Below, piece after piece: positions 36,347-44,436 of a stretch of 64,000 nucleotides of DNA. The position numbers and the translations under genes are program-made. This stretch comes from Tenacibaculum sp. 190524A02b (GTDB taxonomy: Bacteria > Bacteroidota > Bacteroidia > Flavobacteriales > Flavobacteriaceae): the NCBI RefSeq assembly GCF_964036645.1, contig NZ_OZ038525.1, positions 4,406,001 through 4,470,000 on the forward strand. The letters run 5' to 3'. Numbering within the stretch: position 1 is the stretch's first letter; the number at the start of each line of letters is the position of its first letter. The notes beneath the pieces are model-generated. The model had not been told where the DNA came from, did no database searches, and saw nothing but the letters and a program-made list of their open reading frames with translations.

Positions 36347-37044
36347 TCGTGGTTCTCATTAGTCAAAGACGAAACAAAACCATCAATACTTTGTGCATTT
36401 TCAACAGAAAAATCACCAATTTTAGTGCGCCTTAATGCAGATAAATGTGCACCAGAACTTAAAGCAGCTCCAAAATCATGTGCTAAAGAACGAATGTAAG
36501 TTCCTTTACTACAAACCACTCTAAAATCTACTTTAGGAAAATCAATATTAGTAATTTCAAATGCTGTAATTTCTACTTCGCGAGATTTGATTTCAGTAGT
36601 TTTACCAGCTCTGGCTAATTCATACAAACGCTTTCCATCTTTTTTAATAGCAGAAAAAATAGGAGGTTTTTGTTGAATCTTACCCACAAACTTTTCGGTA
36701 GTATTGTGAAGTAAATCTTCCGTTATATGTTCTGTAGGAAATGTATGGTCAATCTCAGTCTCTAAATCATAGCTTGGAGTTGTACTACCAATAGTAAATG
36801 TACCCGTATACTCTTTAATTTGACCTTGATAGGTTTCAATGTTTTTAGTTTGTTTACCTGTACAGATAATTAACAAACCAGTAGCCAAAGGATCTAAAGT
36901 TCCAGCATGTCCAACCTTAATCTTTTTAATATTAAACTGTTTACGAATGTGCCAGCGTAACTTGTTAACCGCTTGGAAAGAAGTCCACTCTAAAGGTTTA
37001 TCAATTAATAAAACCTGTCCGTTTTTAAAATCTTCAGCTGTCAT
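36343..37044 (-). CDS. truB: tRNA pseudouridine(55) synthase
   Basis: TruB makes pseudouridine 55 in the T loop of tRNAs. The 233-residue protein has the catalytic motif VGHAGTLDPLATGLL with the nucleophilic Asp. It also has the upstream LLIDKPLEWTSFQAVNKLR and the later YELARAG and SKGTYIRSLAHDFG motifs. It is slightly shorter than E. coli TruB because the C-terminal PUA domain is reduced, as in many Bacteroidota. It is the last gene of ftsX-DUF3098-uppP-truB, with its start directly abutting the uppP stop. Confidence 0.96.
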   Translation of the reverse strand: MTAEDFKNGQVLLIDKPLEWTSFQAVNKLRWHIRKQFNIKKIKVGHAGTLDPLATGLLIICTGKQTKNIETYQGQIKEYTGTFTIGSTTPSYDLETEIDHTFPTEHITEDLLHNTTEKFVGKIQQKPPIFSAIKKDGKRLYELARAGKTTEIKSREVEITAFEITNIDFPKVDFRVVCSKGTYIRSLAHDFGAALSSGAHLSALRRTKIGDFSVENAQSIDGFVSSLTNENHD

Positions 37045-37839
37045 TTAAGAAAATAAAGAATAAGCAATAGCGATACAACCAACAATAGCACAGTAAATAG
37101 AAAAATAAGATAGCTTACTTTTCTTAACTAAAGCAATCATCCAATTACAAGCTAATAATCCAGAAACAAAAGCCGCAATAAAACCAGCCGATAAAGGCAA
37201 GATTTCAGAGCTTTGAAAATTAATATCTCCACCTAAAATATCTTTCGCTACCTTTCCAAAAATTAATGGCACTACCATTAAAAAAGAAAAACGAGCTGCT
37301 TTGGTCCTATCAACTCCCAATAAAACAGAGGTAGAAATAGTAGCTCCAGACCTAGAAATACCAGGAAGCATTGCAATAGCTTGTGAAATACCAATAATTA
37401 CCGAGTTAGAAAAAGAGACATTCTTGTTGGTGTTTTTAGCTTTGTCTGCTAATAATAACAAAGCAGCAGTAACTAATAACATAACACCAACCAGTAATAT
37501 TTTACCACCAAAAAAACTTTCTAGTTGCTCTTCAAAAGCCAAACCTATAATAACAGCAGGAATCATGGAAAGCACAATTTTTAAAGAGAATTTTGTTTGT
37601 TCGTTCCATTTAAACTGAAACAAACCTTTAAAAATATCAGCAACCTCTTTTCTAAAAATAACTAAAGTACTTAATGCGGTTGCAGCGTGTAAAACTACAG
37701 TAAAGGTTAAGCTCTCTTCAGGTACAGAAGTATCACCAAATATAGCTTTGGCTAATTCTAAATGACCACTTGAAGAAACCGGTAAAAATTCAGTTAAACC
37801 TTGAATAATACCAAGGATTATAGCTTCTAATACATCCAT
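37045..37839 (-). CDS. uppP: Undecaprenyl-diphosphatase
   Basis: UppP (BacA) dephosphorylates undecaprenyl diphosphate to recycle the lipid carrier for peptidoglycan and O-antigen. The 264-residue membrane protein has both catalytic motifs, QGLTEFLPVSSSGHLEL near residue 15 and MLPGISRSGATISTSV in the middle. It is predicted to have about 8 transmembrane segments. Length is normal. It lies 2 bases after the DUF3098 gene and abuts truB, so the four genes form one operon. Confidence 0.96.
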   Translation of the reverse strand: MDVLEAIILGIIQGLTEFLPVSSSGHLELAKAIFGDTSVPEESLTFTVVLHAATALSTLVIFRKEVADIFKGLFQFKWNEQTKFSLKIVLSMIPAVIIGLAFEEQLESFFGGKILLVGVMLLVTAALLLLADKAKNTNKNVSFSNSVIIGISQAIAMLPGISRSGATISTSVLLGVDRTKAARFSFLMVVPLIFGKVAKDILGGDINFQSSEILPLSAGFIAAFVSGLLACNWMIALVKKSKLSYFSIYCAIVGCIAIAYSLFS

Positions 37840-37841
37840 GC

Positions 37842-38084
37842 TTATTTTTTTGGGTTGGCTAAAATAGCATAAATTTCAATACCAAGGCCAATAATAACTA
37901 AAGTTGGAGCTAAACGAATACGACGCCACCCATAAATCTCAGGATTAAAAACATTAGGATTGTCGCTACCGCCACCAGCCATTAAAATAAAGCCTAGGGC
38001 AATAACAGCAATACCAATAAGCATAATAAGGTAATTACGTTTGCCAAATAAAAATTCTTGTTCAGGTTTATGAGTATCTTTCAT
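37842..38084 (-). CDS. DUF3098-family small membrane protein
   Basis: The 80-residue protein has two transmembrane helices (about 17-36, YLIMLIGIAVIALGFILMAG, and 56-76, APTLVIIGLGIEIYAILA). The intervening loop GGGSDNPNVFNPEIYGWRRI is the recognisable DUF3098 element. The family occurs in Bacteroidota between ftsX and uppP, as here. Its function is unknown. Its position suggests a role in cell division or envelope biogenesis, but that is inference from context only. Confidence 0.85.
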   Translation of the reverse strand: MKDTHKPEQEFLFGKRNYLIMLIGIAVIALGFILMAGGGSDNPNVFNPEIYGWRRIRLAPTLVIIGLGIEIYAILANPKK

Positions 38085-38121
38085 AAAGAAAATTTTAACA
38101 ATAAGTTGAATATTTTAGTTA

Positions 38122-39000
38122 CTAATAATATAAATCGTTTGTTTGTAAGTTTAAAAAACGTTGTGTAGCAAAGAATGTACTAATCCATGTTATAAAAAAG
38201 GCAATAGAAATAACTCCTAGTGCTACATACCCTAACGCAACATAATCTTTCAACAATTCTAAAGTAGGTACATATTTGTCTACATAATAAATTAAGCCCA
38301 GTAAACTAACTAAGGCAATAGCTGCACCTAGTAAACCAAGCCTCATACTTTGCCAAATAAAAGGTTTTCTAATAAAACGTTTGGTTGCACCTACCATTTG
38401 CATGGTTTTGATATTGAAACGTTTAGAGTAAATTGCTAATCGTATTGAGCTGTTGATTAAAATGATAGCTACTAAACCAAAGAATCCACTTAAAATCAGT
38501 AGCCAAAAACTCATACGTTTAATGTTTTTGGTTAATAACTCAACCAAAGGTTTGTCATAATTTACTTCAGCAACAAAACTATTTTTTTCGTATTTCTTTT
38601 CAATTTCCTGCATTTTTTCAGGCGTTACAAAATCGGCATTTAAGTATATGTCAATACCATTTTTTAATGGATTGTCACCTAAAAACTTTAAAAAATCTTC
38701 TCCTAAATCCTTTTTGTAAGCTTTAGCAGCTTGTTCTTTAGTAACGTATACCAAGTTTCTGGTAAAGTCTTCTTTCTGAATAGTGGCTTTAAAATCGGTT
38801 ACTTGCTTTTTAGTTACGTTATCTTTTAAAAATAAAGTCATAACTACTTTTTCTTTAAAATGATTTGCTACTTTGGTTGACTTTAATAGTACTAAGCCAA
38901 GAATACCAATCATAAAAAGAACCAAAGCAATACTTACTACTACAGAAACGTAAGAAGATTGTAAGCGTCGTTTTTGAAAAGAATCAAAAGATGTAGACAT
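38122..39000 (-). CDS. ftsX: Cell-division ABC transporter permease FtsX
   Basis: FtsX pairs with FtsE to regulate septal peptidoglycan hydrolases. The 292-residue protein has an N-terminal cytoplasmic tail, and TM1 at about 20-43. A periplasmic domain follows (about 45-165, with FLKDNVTKKQVTDFKATI). The FtsX permease core has three more helices (about 168-190, 220-245, 260-285). The marker MQMVGATKRFIRKPF is conserved. ftsE is not in the window. It is first in a four-gene operon with DUF3098, uppP and truB. Confidence 0.94.
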   Translation of the reverse strand: MSTSFDSFQKRRLQSSYVSVVVSIALVLFMIGILGLVLLKSTKVANHFKEKVVMTLFLKDNVTKKQVTDFKATIQKEDFTRNLVYVTKEQAAKAYKKDLGEDFLKFLGDNPLKNGIDIYLNADFVTPEKMQEIEKKYEKNSFVAEVNYDKPLVELLTKNIKRMSFWLLILSGFFGLVAIILINSSIRLAIYSKRFNIKTMQMVGATKRFIRKPFIWQSMRLGLLGAAIALVSLLGLIYYVDKYVPTLELLKDYVALGYVALGVISIAFFITWISTFFATQRFLNLQTNDLYY

Positions 39001-39149
39001 TTTTAGTGAAAAATTTTAACTCCGCAAGATACTAAATACTTTCTATTCCACAGTGTATCATTAGTACATGTTTTGTATAACAAAATGTTAATAGTGTTCG
39101 TATAAAATTTTAAGGGATTATGTTTATGATATATACAAAGTAGTTAATT

Positions 39150-39557
39150 TTACTGCCTACTTATTTCTTGGCATAATTCAATTAGCACTCCATTGGTAGT
39201 TTTAGGGTGTAAAAAAGCCACTAACTTATTATCAGCACCTTTTTTAGGTGTTTCATTCAAAACAGTAAAACCTTCATTTTTCAAACGCTGAATTTCAGAA
39301 ACAATATCATCTACAGCAAAAGCAATATGATGAATACCTTCTCCCTTTTTCTCTATAAACTTTGCAATAGGACTATCCGCTTTTGTAGCTTCAAGTAATT
39401 CTATTTTGTTTGGTCCTGATTTAAAAAAAGAAGTTTTTACACCTTCACTGGCTACTTCCTCAATTTTATAATGCGCTTCTCCAAAAAGTGAAGCAAATAG
39501 TTTGTTAGACTTTTCTAAATCTTTAACAGCAATACCTATGTGTTCTATTTTATCCAT
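39150..39557 (-). CDS. mce: Methylmalonyl-CoA epimerase
   Basis: The 135-residue glyoxalase-fold (VOC) enzyme interconverts (2R)- and (2S)-methylmalonyl-CoA. It starts MDKIEHIGIAVKDLEKSNKL, the usual N-terminus. Later motifs are IELLEATKADSPIAKFIEKK, GIHHIAFAVDDI and the C-terminal GVLIELCQ, which supply the metal-binding His/Glu. An upstream in-frame start (39668) would add 37 hydrophobic residues unlike the family; I reject it. No mutase genes are in the window. Flavobacteria usually carry the mutase elsewhere. Confidence 0.94.
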   Translation of the reverse strand: MDKIEHIGIAVKDLEKSNKLFASLFGEAHYKIEEVASEGVKTSFFKSGPNKIELLEATKADSPIAKFIEKKGEGIHHIAFAVDDIVSEIQRLKNEGFTVLNETPKKGADNKLVAFLHPKTTNGVLIELCQEISRQ

Positions 39558-39780
39558 AAGATAAAAGTACATAATATTTTCAAGTATCATAATAGTTATA
39601 AATAGAATGAACGATGATAACTGATAATTGAGCGAAAAACTAATCACACTACTAAAAAAGAAAAACAATCAAGAGTAAAAACCATAAAAACGTTACAGGG
39701 GAATCGCTTTGTAAGGAAAGGGGTTTTTCCTGAAAGTTATTTGTAAAACGTTGATTTACTTAGTAAAATAAAAAAACAAC

Positions 39781-39812
39781 TTGTTTTTCTCTGATAGAAG
39801 CATGTATATTTG
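39781..39812 (+). promoter_or_regulatory. Promoter of the 39837-42552 signalling operon
   Basis: TTG (39781-39783), 21 bases, then TATATTTG (39805-39812) fits the flavobacterial promoter. It overlaps the upstream TTG frame start at 39810. This supports the ATG at 39837 with a leader of about 20 bases. Confidence 0.7.
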
Positions 39813-39836
39813 GCTAACATAAAAACCAAATTTATT

Positions 39837-40529
39837 ATGAACAAAAAAAACGTACTAACTATAATCGTAGAATTTTTAAAAAGACTCTTTGGGAAAGAGT
39901 GTGACTGCGAAGAATGTATAGAGAAAGGTAGTGAAAGAGGTATCTTTTGTTATAAAGATGAAGGAAGAACGGAAGAAATGTTAAGTTACCCAGAAGTAAT
40001 TGAAATGCTAAAACACTATGACTTAACAAGGATTGAACCTGTAGAACGTATGTTAGGCTACGAGGATTCCAGAGTTAATACTTTTGATTTTTTACAGTTT
40101 AAAAAGTATTTAGGACATATTGAGAATTTGAGTAAAAAAGCTGGGATTAGAATTACAGGTATAAGTTTTATAAATACTGTAAAACCAAATCATGATGAGA
40201 AAGAAAAAGGATACGGAAGTTTAATTTATATTCCAACTACCACAATGAATGGAGAACAAATAGCTTTTGACCCAGTACAATCGGCTAATAGAGGTAAGTT
40301 AGTAACTTTTAGAGAAATGTTAGCGGAATATGGTTACAATTGGATTTATGACACAGAAGGTGCTTACAAGGAAGGAAAACGAAAAGATAATAATTACAGC
40401 ATAGAGAATCTACAAAAGCAAGAATCTCAAAAGTCACAAAATGTACAGGAATTTAAGTCTTTTGCGTTAAGAGGAGCCGAAGGTGAAAGTGGCGCTGGGA
40501 ATTGGGGAACTAGAAAACCTCCTTATTAA
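39837..40529 (+). CDS. Unknown Cys-rich N-terminal protein, first gene of signalling cassette
   Basis: I do not recognise this 230-residue protein. Near the N-terminus, after a short hydrophobic/amphipathic helix (MNKKNVLTIIVEFLKRLFGK), is a CDCEECIEKG motif that looks like a metal or redox site. A further Cys lies in IFCYKDEG. A central alpha/beta region holds MLKHYDLTRIEPVERMLGYE and ISFINTVKPN. The C-terminus is polar and ends in Gly-rich AEGESGAGNWGTRKPPY. No signal peptide is obvious. It shares a promoter and probable transcript with the next three genes (gap 15 bases), so it may be an input or output partner of the kinase. Confidence 0.7.
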   Translation: MNKKNVLTIIVEFLKRLFGKECDCEECIEKGSERGIFCYKDEGRTEEMLSYPEVIEMLKHYDLTRIEPVERMLGYEDSRVNTFDFLQFKKYLGHIENLSKKAGIRITGISFINTVKPNHDEKEKGYGSLIYIPTTTMNGEQIAFDPVQSANRGKLVTFREMLAEYGYNWIYDTEGAYKEGKRKDNNYSIENLQKQESQKSQNVQEFKSFALRGAEGESGAGNWGTRKPPY

Positions 40530-40544
40530 AAAATGAAATCATAG

Positions 40545-41138
40545 ATGTTAAAAGATATCACACTAATCATACAAATTATTACGGCATTAATTTCTTGTTT
40601 CTTGTATAAGAAATATTCTTCAAGTTTTTATAGATTTTTGGTTGTGATTATAGTAGTTTCTGCTTTTGTAGAAGTTTGGGGCTATTATGATGGAACTATT
40701 TTATTAATTTGGAATATATACACAATACTAATGTTTGTTCTTATATATCTTTTGTTTAAAGAGATTTTAAAAGGAAAAATTATTTTATTAATTTGTAACA
40801 TACTCTTGTTTTTTTTGTTATTAGTGGGATTGTTTACTCTTTTTGATGATAGTTTGTTTTATAAGCTTTTGATAGTGGGATCAGTAAGTACGAGTATGTT
40901 TTCGTTTTTCTATTTAAGGCAATTACTATTATCAAATGAAATTTTAAATTATAAAAAATTAATGCCATTTTGGGTTTCTGTAGGGTTTTTAGTATTTTAC
41001 CTACCTGCAATTCCTTTTTTTACACTTTGGGAATATATGAAAGATAGAGATTTGTTTTTCATTTTGAAGATATTAATTATCTTAATGAACTTATTTATCA
41101 TTTATGGTTTACTATGGAGCAAGAAGGAAGAGTATTAA
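40545..41138 (+). CDS. Polytopic membrane protein, probable partner of the kinase
   Basis: The 197-residue protein is very hydrophobic with six or seven transmembrane helices (for example about 5-20, 29-47, 52-70, 77-98, 105-125, 141-158, 171-190). Short basic loops contain KKYSS and NYKKL. It has no catalytic motif. The kinase gene begins 24 bases before its stop, implying translational coupling. The kinase itself has only one membrane helix and no sensor domain. This protein is therefore a plausible sensor or membrane anchor for it; that is inference. Confidence 0.75.
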   Translation: MLKDITLIIQIITALISCFLYKKYSSSFYRFLVVIIVVSAFVEVWGYYDGTILLIWNIYTILMFVLIYLLFKEILKGKIILLICNILLFFLLLVGLFTLFDDSLFYKLLIVGSVSTSMFSFFYLRQLLLSNEILNYKKLMPFWVSVGFLVFYLPAIPFFTLWEYMKDRDLFFILKILIILMNLFIIYGLLWSKKEEY

Positions 41139-41860
41139 TTGTAACAACAGTAATAATTGTTTTAGTTGTCGTATTTCTAGTAATATTATTTACGGTTTTT
41201 CAACGACGTAAAAACAAATTATTATTAGAAAGGGAAGAGATTAAAAAAAGTTTTGAAAAAGAAATAGCAGAAACACAAATAGAAATCCGTGAGGAAACCT
41301 TACGGAATATTAGTTGGGAATTGCATGATAATATTGGGCAACTCTTAACCTTAGCAAAAATACAATTGCAACATGCTACTCCAGAAAGCTTAGAAGACAT
41401 CACAGAAACTATAGGGAAAAGTTTAAATGAAATCCGGGCTTTATCTAAGCTAATCAATCCAGAGTTTATTAATAATATAAAGTTTGTAGATGCTTTACAG
41501 TTAGAAATTGAACGATTTAATAGACTTAATTATATCGAGGCGAGCTTAAAAATAGTTGGAGAGAAAAGAGAAGTGAATCAAAAACATGGAATTATTATGT
41601 TTAGAGTGTTGCAAGAATTTTTTTCAAACACAATAAAACATTCTAAAGCAACTAGTTTGGAAGTGTTATTGGAGTTTAAGGATAACAAGTTGAATATTAA
41701 AGCAAAAGATAATGGTGTAGGGTTTGATGTTAATAAAGTATCATTAAATGGAATTGGTTTAAAAAACATAAAAGCAAGAATAAAATTGATAAAAGCAGAG
41801 GCTGAGTTAAAATCCGAAGAAAAAAAAGGTACAACATTAACAATTAATTACTATTTTTAA
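41114..41860 (+). CDS. NarL-type sensor histidine kinase (HisKA_3-like)
   Basis: The 248-residue kinase has one N-terminal transmembrane helix (about 7-29) and a coiled coil (about 30-62). The dimerisation domain has ISWELHDNIGQLLTLAKIQL, with the phospho-acceptor His71. The ATPase domain contains LQEFFSNTIKHSKAT (N-box), KDNGVGFDV (G1) and GIGLKNIKARI (G2). No extracellular sensing domain is present. It overlaps the upstream membrane-protein gene by 25 bases and is followed after 47 bases by a LuxR-type regulator, its cognate partner. Confidence 0.92.
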   Translation: MEQEGRVLIVTTVIIVLVVVFLVILFTVFQRRKNKLLLEREEIKKSFEKEIAETQIEIREETLRNISWELHDNIGQLLTLAKIQLQHATPESLEDITETIGKSLNEIRALSKLINPEFINNIKFVDALQLEIERFNRLNYIEASLKIVGEKREVNQKHGIIMFRVLQEFFSNTIKHSKATSLEVLLEFKDNKLNIKAKDNGVGFDVNKVSLNGIGLKNIKARIKLIKAEAELKSEEKKGTTLTINYYF

Positions 41861-41907
41861 GTATTCCCCAGTTGATAAAATATAACTAACCAAACCATAC
41901 TATTATT

Positions 41908-42552
41908 ATGAAATACTCGGTCGTTGTTGTTGATGATCATACGTTGTTATCACAAGCCATTGAAGGAATGGTAAATACTTTTGATAAATTTAAAGTGTTG
42001 TACACTTGTAAAAACGGACAAGAAGTATCGGATAAATTTTTAGGGTCACCCAGAAATGTACCTGATATCGTACTAATGGACGTAAATATGCCAGTCATGA
42101 ATGGTATTGAAACTACCCAATGGATAGTAGAAAATTACCCACAGGTACATGTAATGGCACTTTCAGTTGAAGATGCAGATAATACCATTTTAAAAATGCT
42201 AAAGGCAGGAGCTGTAGGTTACCTATTAAAAGATACTCAAAAAGAAGTTTTAGAAAAAGCATTGTTAGAGCTAATGGAAAATGGCTTTTATCATACAAAA
42301 GAAGTAACCAATTTGTTGTTGGATTCTGTATCAGGTAAAAACAGTAGAAGTAACGTGAGTTTTAAAGAGAATGAATTAACGTTTATGCGTTTAGCATGTT
42401 CAGAGTTGACGTATAAGGAAATTGCAGATAAAATGTTTTTAAGCCCTAAAACTATTGATGGCTATAGAGATAGTTTATTTACCAAATTAAATGTGAGAAA
42501 TAGAGTAGGGCTAGTTATGTATGCTATCAAAAATAAAATTTATACACCTTAA
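41908..42552 (+). CDS. LuxR/NarL-family response regulator
   Basis: The 214-residue regulator has a receiver domain with VVVDDHTLL, phospho-acceptor Asp58 (DIVLMDVNMPVMNG), and the later LKAGAVGYLLKDT. A GerE-type helix-turn-helix (about 150-210) follows, LTYKEIADKMFLSPKTIDGY and LFTKLNVRNRVGL. It is the fourth gene of the operon and the cognate partner of the upstream kinase. Target genes are unknown; the regulator may control its own operon. Confidence 0.93.
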   Translation: MKYSVVVVDDHTLLSQAIEGMVNTFDKFKVLYTCKNGQEVSDKFLGSPRNVPDIVLMDVNMPVMNGIETTQWIVENYPQVHVMALSVEDADNTILKMLKAGAVGYLLKDTQKEVLEKALLELMENGFYHTKEVTNLLLDSVSGKNSRSNVSFKENELTFMRLACSELTYKEIADKMFLSPKTIDGYRDSLFTKLNVRNRVGLVMYAIKNKIYTP

Positions 42553-42695
42553 GAAAAAGTTTAGTACAAAAAATTTCCTAAAGATTAAGTAAATTAAATG
42601 TAAATAGGCTCTATGAAACCATAAGAAATAAATATCACTTAAAAAGTGATTGTTTACAGCTAAAAAATTATTCGTTATTTCAGTCTAATATTCCG

Positions 42696-42703
42696 TAAAT
42701 TTG
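42696..42703 (+). promoter_or_regulatory. -7 element immediately before rbfA
   Basis: TAAATTTG matches TAnnTTTG but ends only 4 bases before the rbfA ATG at 42708. If used, the mRNA would start at or beside the start codon (leaderless). No ideal TTG lies at -33. Confidence 0.45.
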
Positions 42704-42707
42704 CAAT

Positions 42708-43103
42708 ATGGAAGAAACAAATAGACAACGTAAGATAGCAGGAGTATTGCAGCAGGATTTAGTAGATGTTTTACAACGTGCTGCACAAGATGGAATGAAA
42801 GGAGTAATTATTTCGGTTTCTAAAGTTTCCGTTACGGCAGATTTAGGAGTTGCAAAAGTGTACTTAAGTGTTTTTCCTTCTGAAAAAAGAGATGAAATAG
42901 TAAAAGGTGTGGTGTCAAATACACCGTTAATTCGTCATGAATTAGCACAAAGAACAAGAAATCAGTTACGTAGAATGCCAGAGCTTTTATTTTTTGGAGA
43001 TGATAGTTTAGATTATATTGAAGAGATCGACAAGTCTTTAAAAGGAGAAGATGAAAACCCTATCAAAAATCCAGATATCTTACCAAGACGTCAAAAGCGT
43101 TAA
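42708..43103 (+). CDS. rbfA: 30S ribosome-binding factor A
   Basis: RbfA helps mature the 30S subunit and 16S rRNA 5' end. The 131-residue protein has the KH-like fold signature. The start is MEETNRQRKIAGVLQQDLVD, followed by VSVTADLGVAKVYLSVFP and the C-terminal IRHELAQRTRNQLRRMPELL and DDSLDYIEEIDKSL. Length is normal. It is followed after 81 bases by a lipoprotein-release-type permease gene, an order common in flavobacteria. Confidence 0.95.
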   Translation: MEETNRQRKIAGVLQQDLVDVLQRAAQDGMKGVIISVSKVSVTADLGVAKVYLSVFPSEKRDEIVKGVVSNTPLIRHELAQRTRNQLRRMPELLFFGDDSLDYIEEIDKSLKGEDENPIKNPDILPRRQKR

Positions 43104-43184
43104 GTATTACAAAAAAAGGTAGGTTAGTTGGAAAAAATCCCTAATTTTGGATGATAAAACGATTTCAAATAATCTACCCATTTA

Positions 43185-44387
43185 TTGAACTTTTCTTTAT
43201 ACATAGCTAAGCGATATTTATTTTCTAAAAGCGGAACCAACGCTATTAATATCATTACACTTATAGCCATTTTTGGAGTTGTTGTTGGAACTACGGCTTT
43301 GTTTATTGTGTTATCTGTTTTTTCTGGTTTAAGAACATTTAGTGATTCGTTGTTAGAAGCTTCTGATCCAGATATAAAAATAACCGCATCAAAAGGGAAA
43401 CAGTTTGAGTATACAAATAAGGTAAAAGAAGTTTTAAAAACTAAAGCTGATATTCAAGCTAGTTCAACGGTTATAGAACAACGCGCTTCTTTAAAGTATA
43501 AAGACAAAAATCATATCGCTTATATAAAAGGAGTTGAAGAAAATTATAATAAAGTAGTCAAAGTAGATTCCTCTTTAGTGGTTGGTTCTTGGCTAAATAC
43601 TGATTATAAAAATACGGCAGTTATAGGTTATGGAATTTCTTATAAATTATCTTTAGGAATCATGAATTTTGGAGAGCCTTTACAAGTTTTAGTCCCAAAA
43701 CCAGGTAAAGGATTCATTAACCCTAATAATGCTTTTAATTCAGTTAAAACACAAATTATAGGAGTCTATTCAGGTTCGGAAGATTTTCAAAATAAGTTTG
43801 TATTTACCAATATAAATCTTGCTAGAGAACTATTAGGATATGAAGAAAACAAGGTAACAGGAATAGAGCTTAAACTAAAAGAAGGAATAGATCCAATGTC
43901 TGTAAGAGATGATTTAGCAGAAGAGTTAGGGGAAACTTTTAGTGTGAAAACAAAAAGGCAATTAAATGCCTTGTATTATAAAGTAGTAAATACAGAAAAC
44001 TTTATATCCTATCTAATGGCAACGTTAATAATAATTATAGCCTTATTTAATGTAATTGGTTCTATAATAATGATGATTATTGATAAGAAGACCAATTTAA
44101 AAACATTGCTGAATTTAGGAGGTAGCGTAAAGGATATAAAAAAGATTTTTGTTTACCAAGGTTTCCTGTTAGCCATAGTGGGAATGTGTGTAGGTTTGTT
44201 GTTAGGAATTGTAGTAGTTTTATTACAATTACATTATGGTATAATTATGATATCAGAAAGTTTACCATATCCGGTAGAGTTCAAATGGATAAACTTAATA
44301 GTTGTAACAATAACAATAACAATACTTGGTTTTATTGCTTCTAAAATTGCAAGTTCAAGAATATCTTTAGAATTTCTTGAGAGATAA
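43185..44387 (+). CDS. LolC/E-type ABC transporter permease (MacB/FtsX superfamily)
   Basis: The 400-residue protein has four transmembrane helices (about 23-46, 274-298, 323-347, 370-390). A large periplasmic domain lies between the first two. The N-terminal NFSLYIAKRYLFSKSGTNAI and IALFNVIGSIIMMIIDKKTN are typical of LolC/LolE lipoprotein-release permeases. The start must be the TTG at 43185. An in-frame stop lies five codons upstream, and no ATG comes before the conserved N-terminus. A cognate ATPase gene is not in the window. It probably extracts lipoproteins or a related substrate from the inner membrane. Confidence 0.9.
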   Translation: MNFSLYIAKRYLFSKSGTNAINIITLIAIFGVVVGTTALFIVLSVFSGLRTFSDSLLEASDPDIKITASKGKQFEYTNKVKEVLKTKADIQASSTVIEQRASLKYKDKNHIAYIKGVEENYNKVVKVDSSLVVGSWLNTDYKNTAVIGYGISYKLSLGIMNFGEPLQVLVPKPGKGFINPNNAFNSVKTQIIGVYSGSEDFQNKFVFTNINLARELLGYEENKVTGIELKLKEGIDPMSVRDDLAEELGETFSVKTKRQLNALYYKVVNTENFISYLMATLIIIIALFNVIGSIIMMIIDKKTNLKTLLNLGGSVKDIKKIFVYQGFLLAIVGMCVGLLLGIVVVLLQLHYGIIMISESLPYPVEFKWINLIVVTITITILGFIASKIASSRISLEFLER

Positions 44388-44412
44388 AAACAATCATATT
44401 CAATATAAAAAA

Positions 44413-44436
44413 GGTTCTTAGTTAATACTAAGAACC
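44413..44436 (-). terminator. Terminator of dusB, overlapping its stop codon
   Basis: GGTTCTTAG (44413-44421) and CTAAGAACC (44428-44436) form a perfect 9-bp stem with a 6-base loop. On the minus strand it is followed by TTTTTTATATTG. The dusB stop codon (44428-44430) is inside the stem. Confidence 0.75.
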
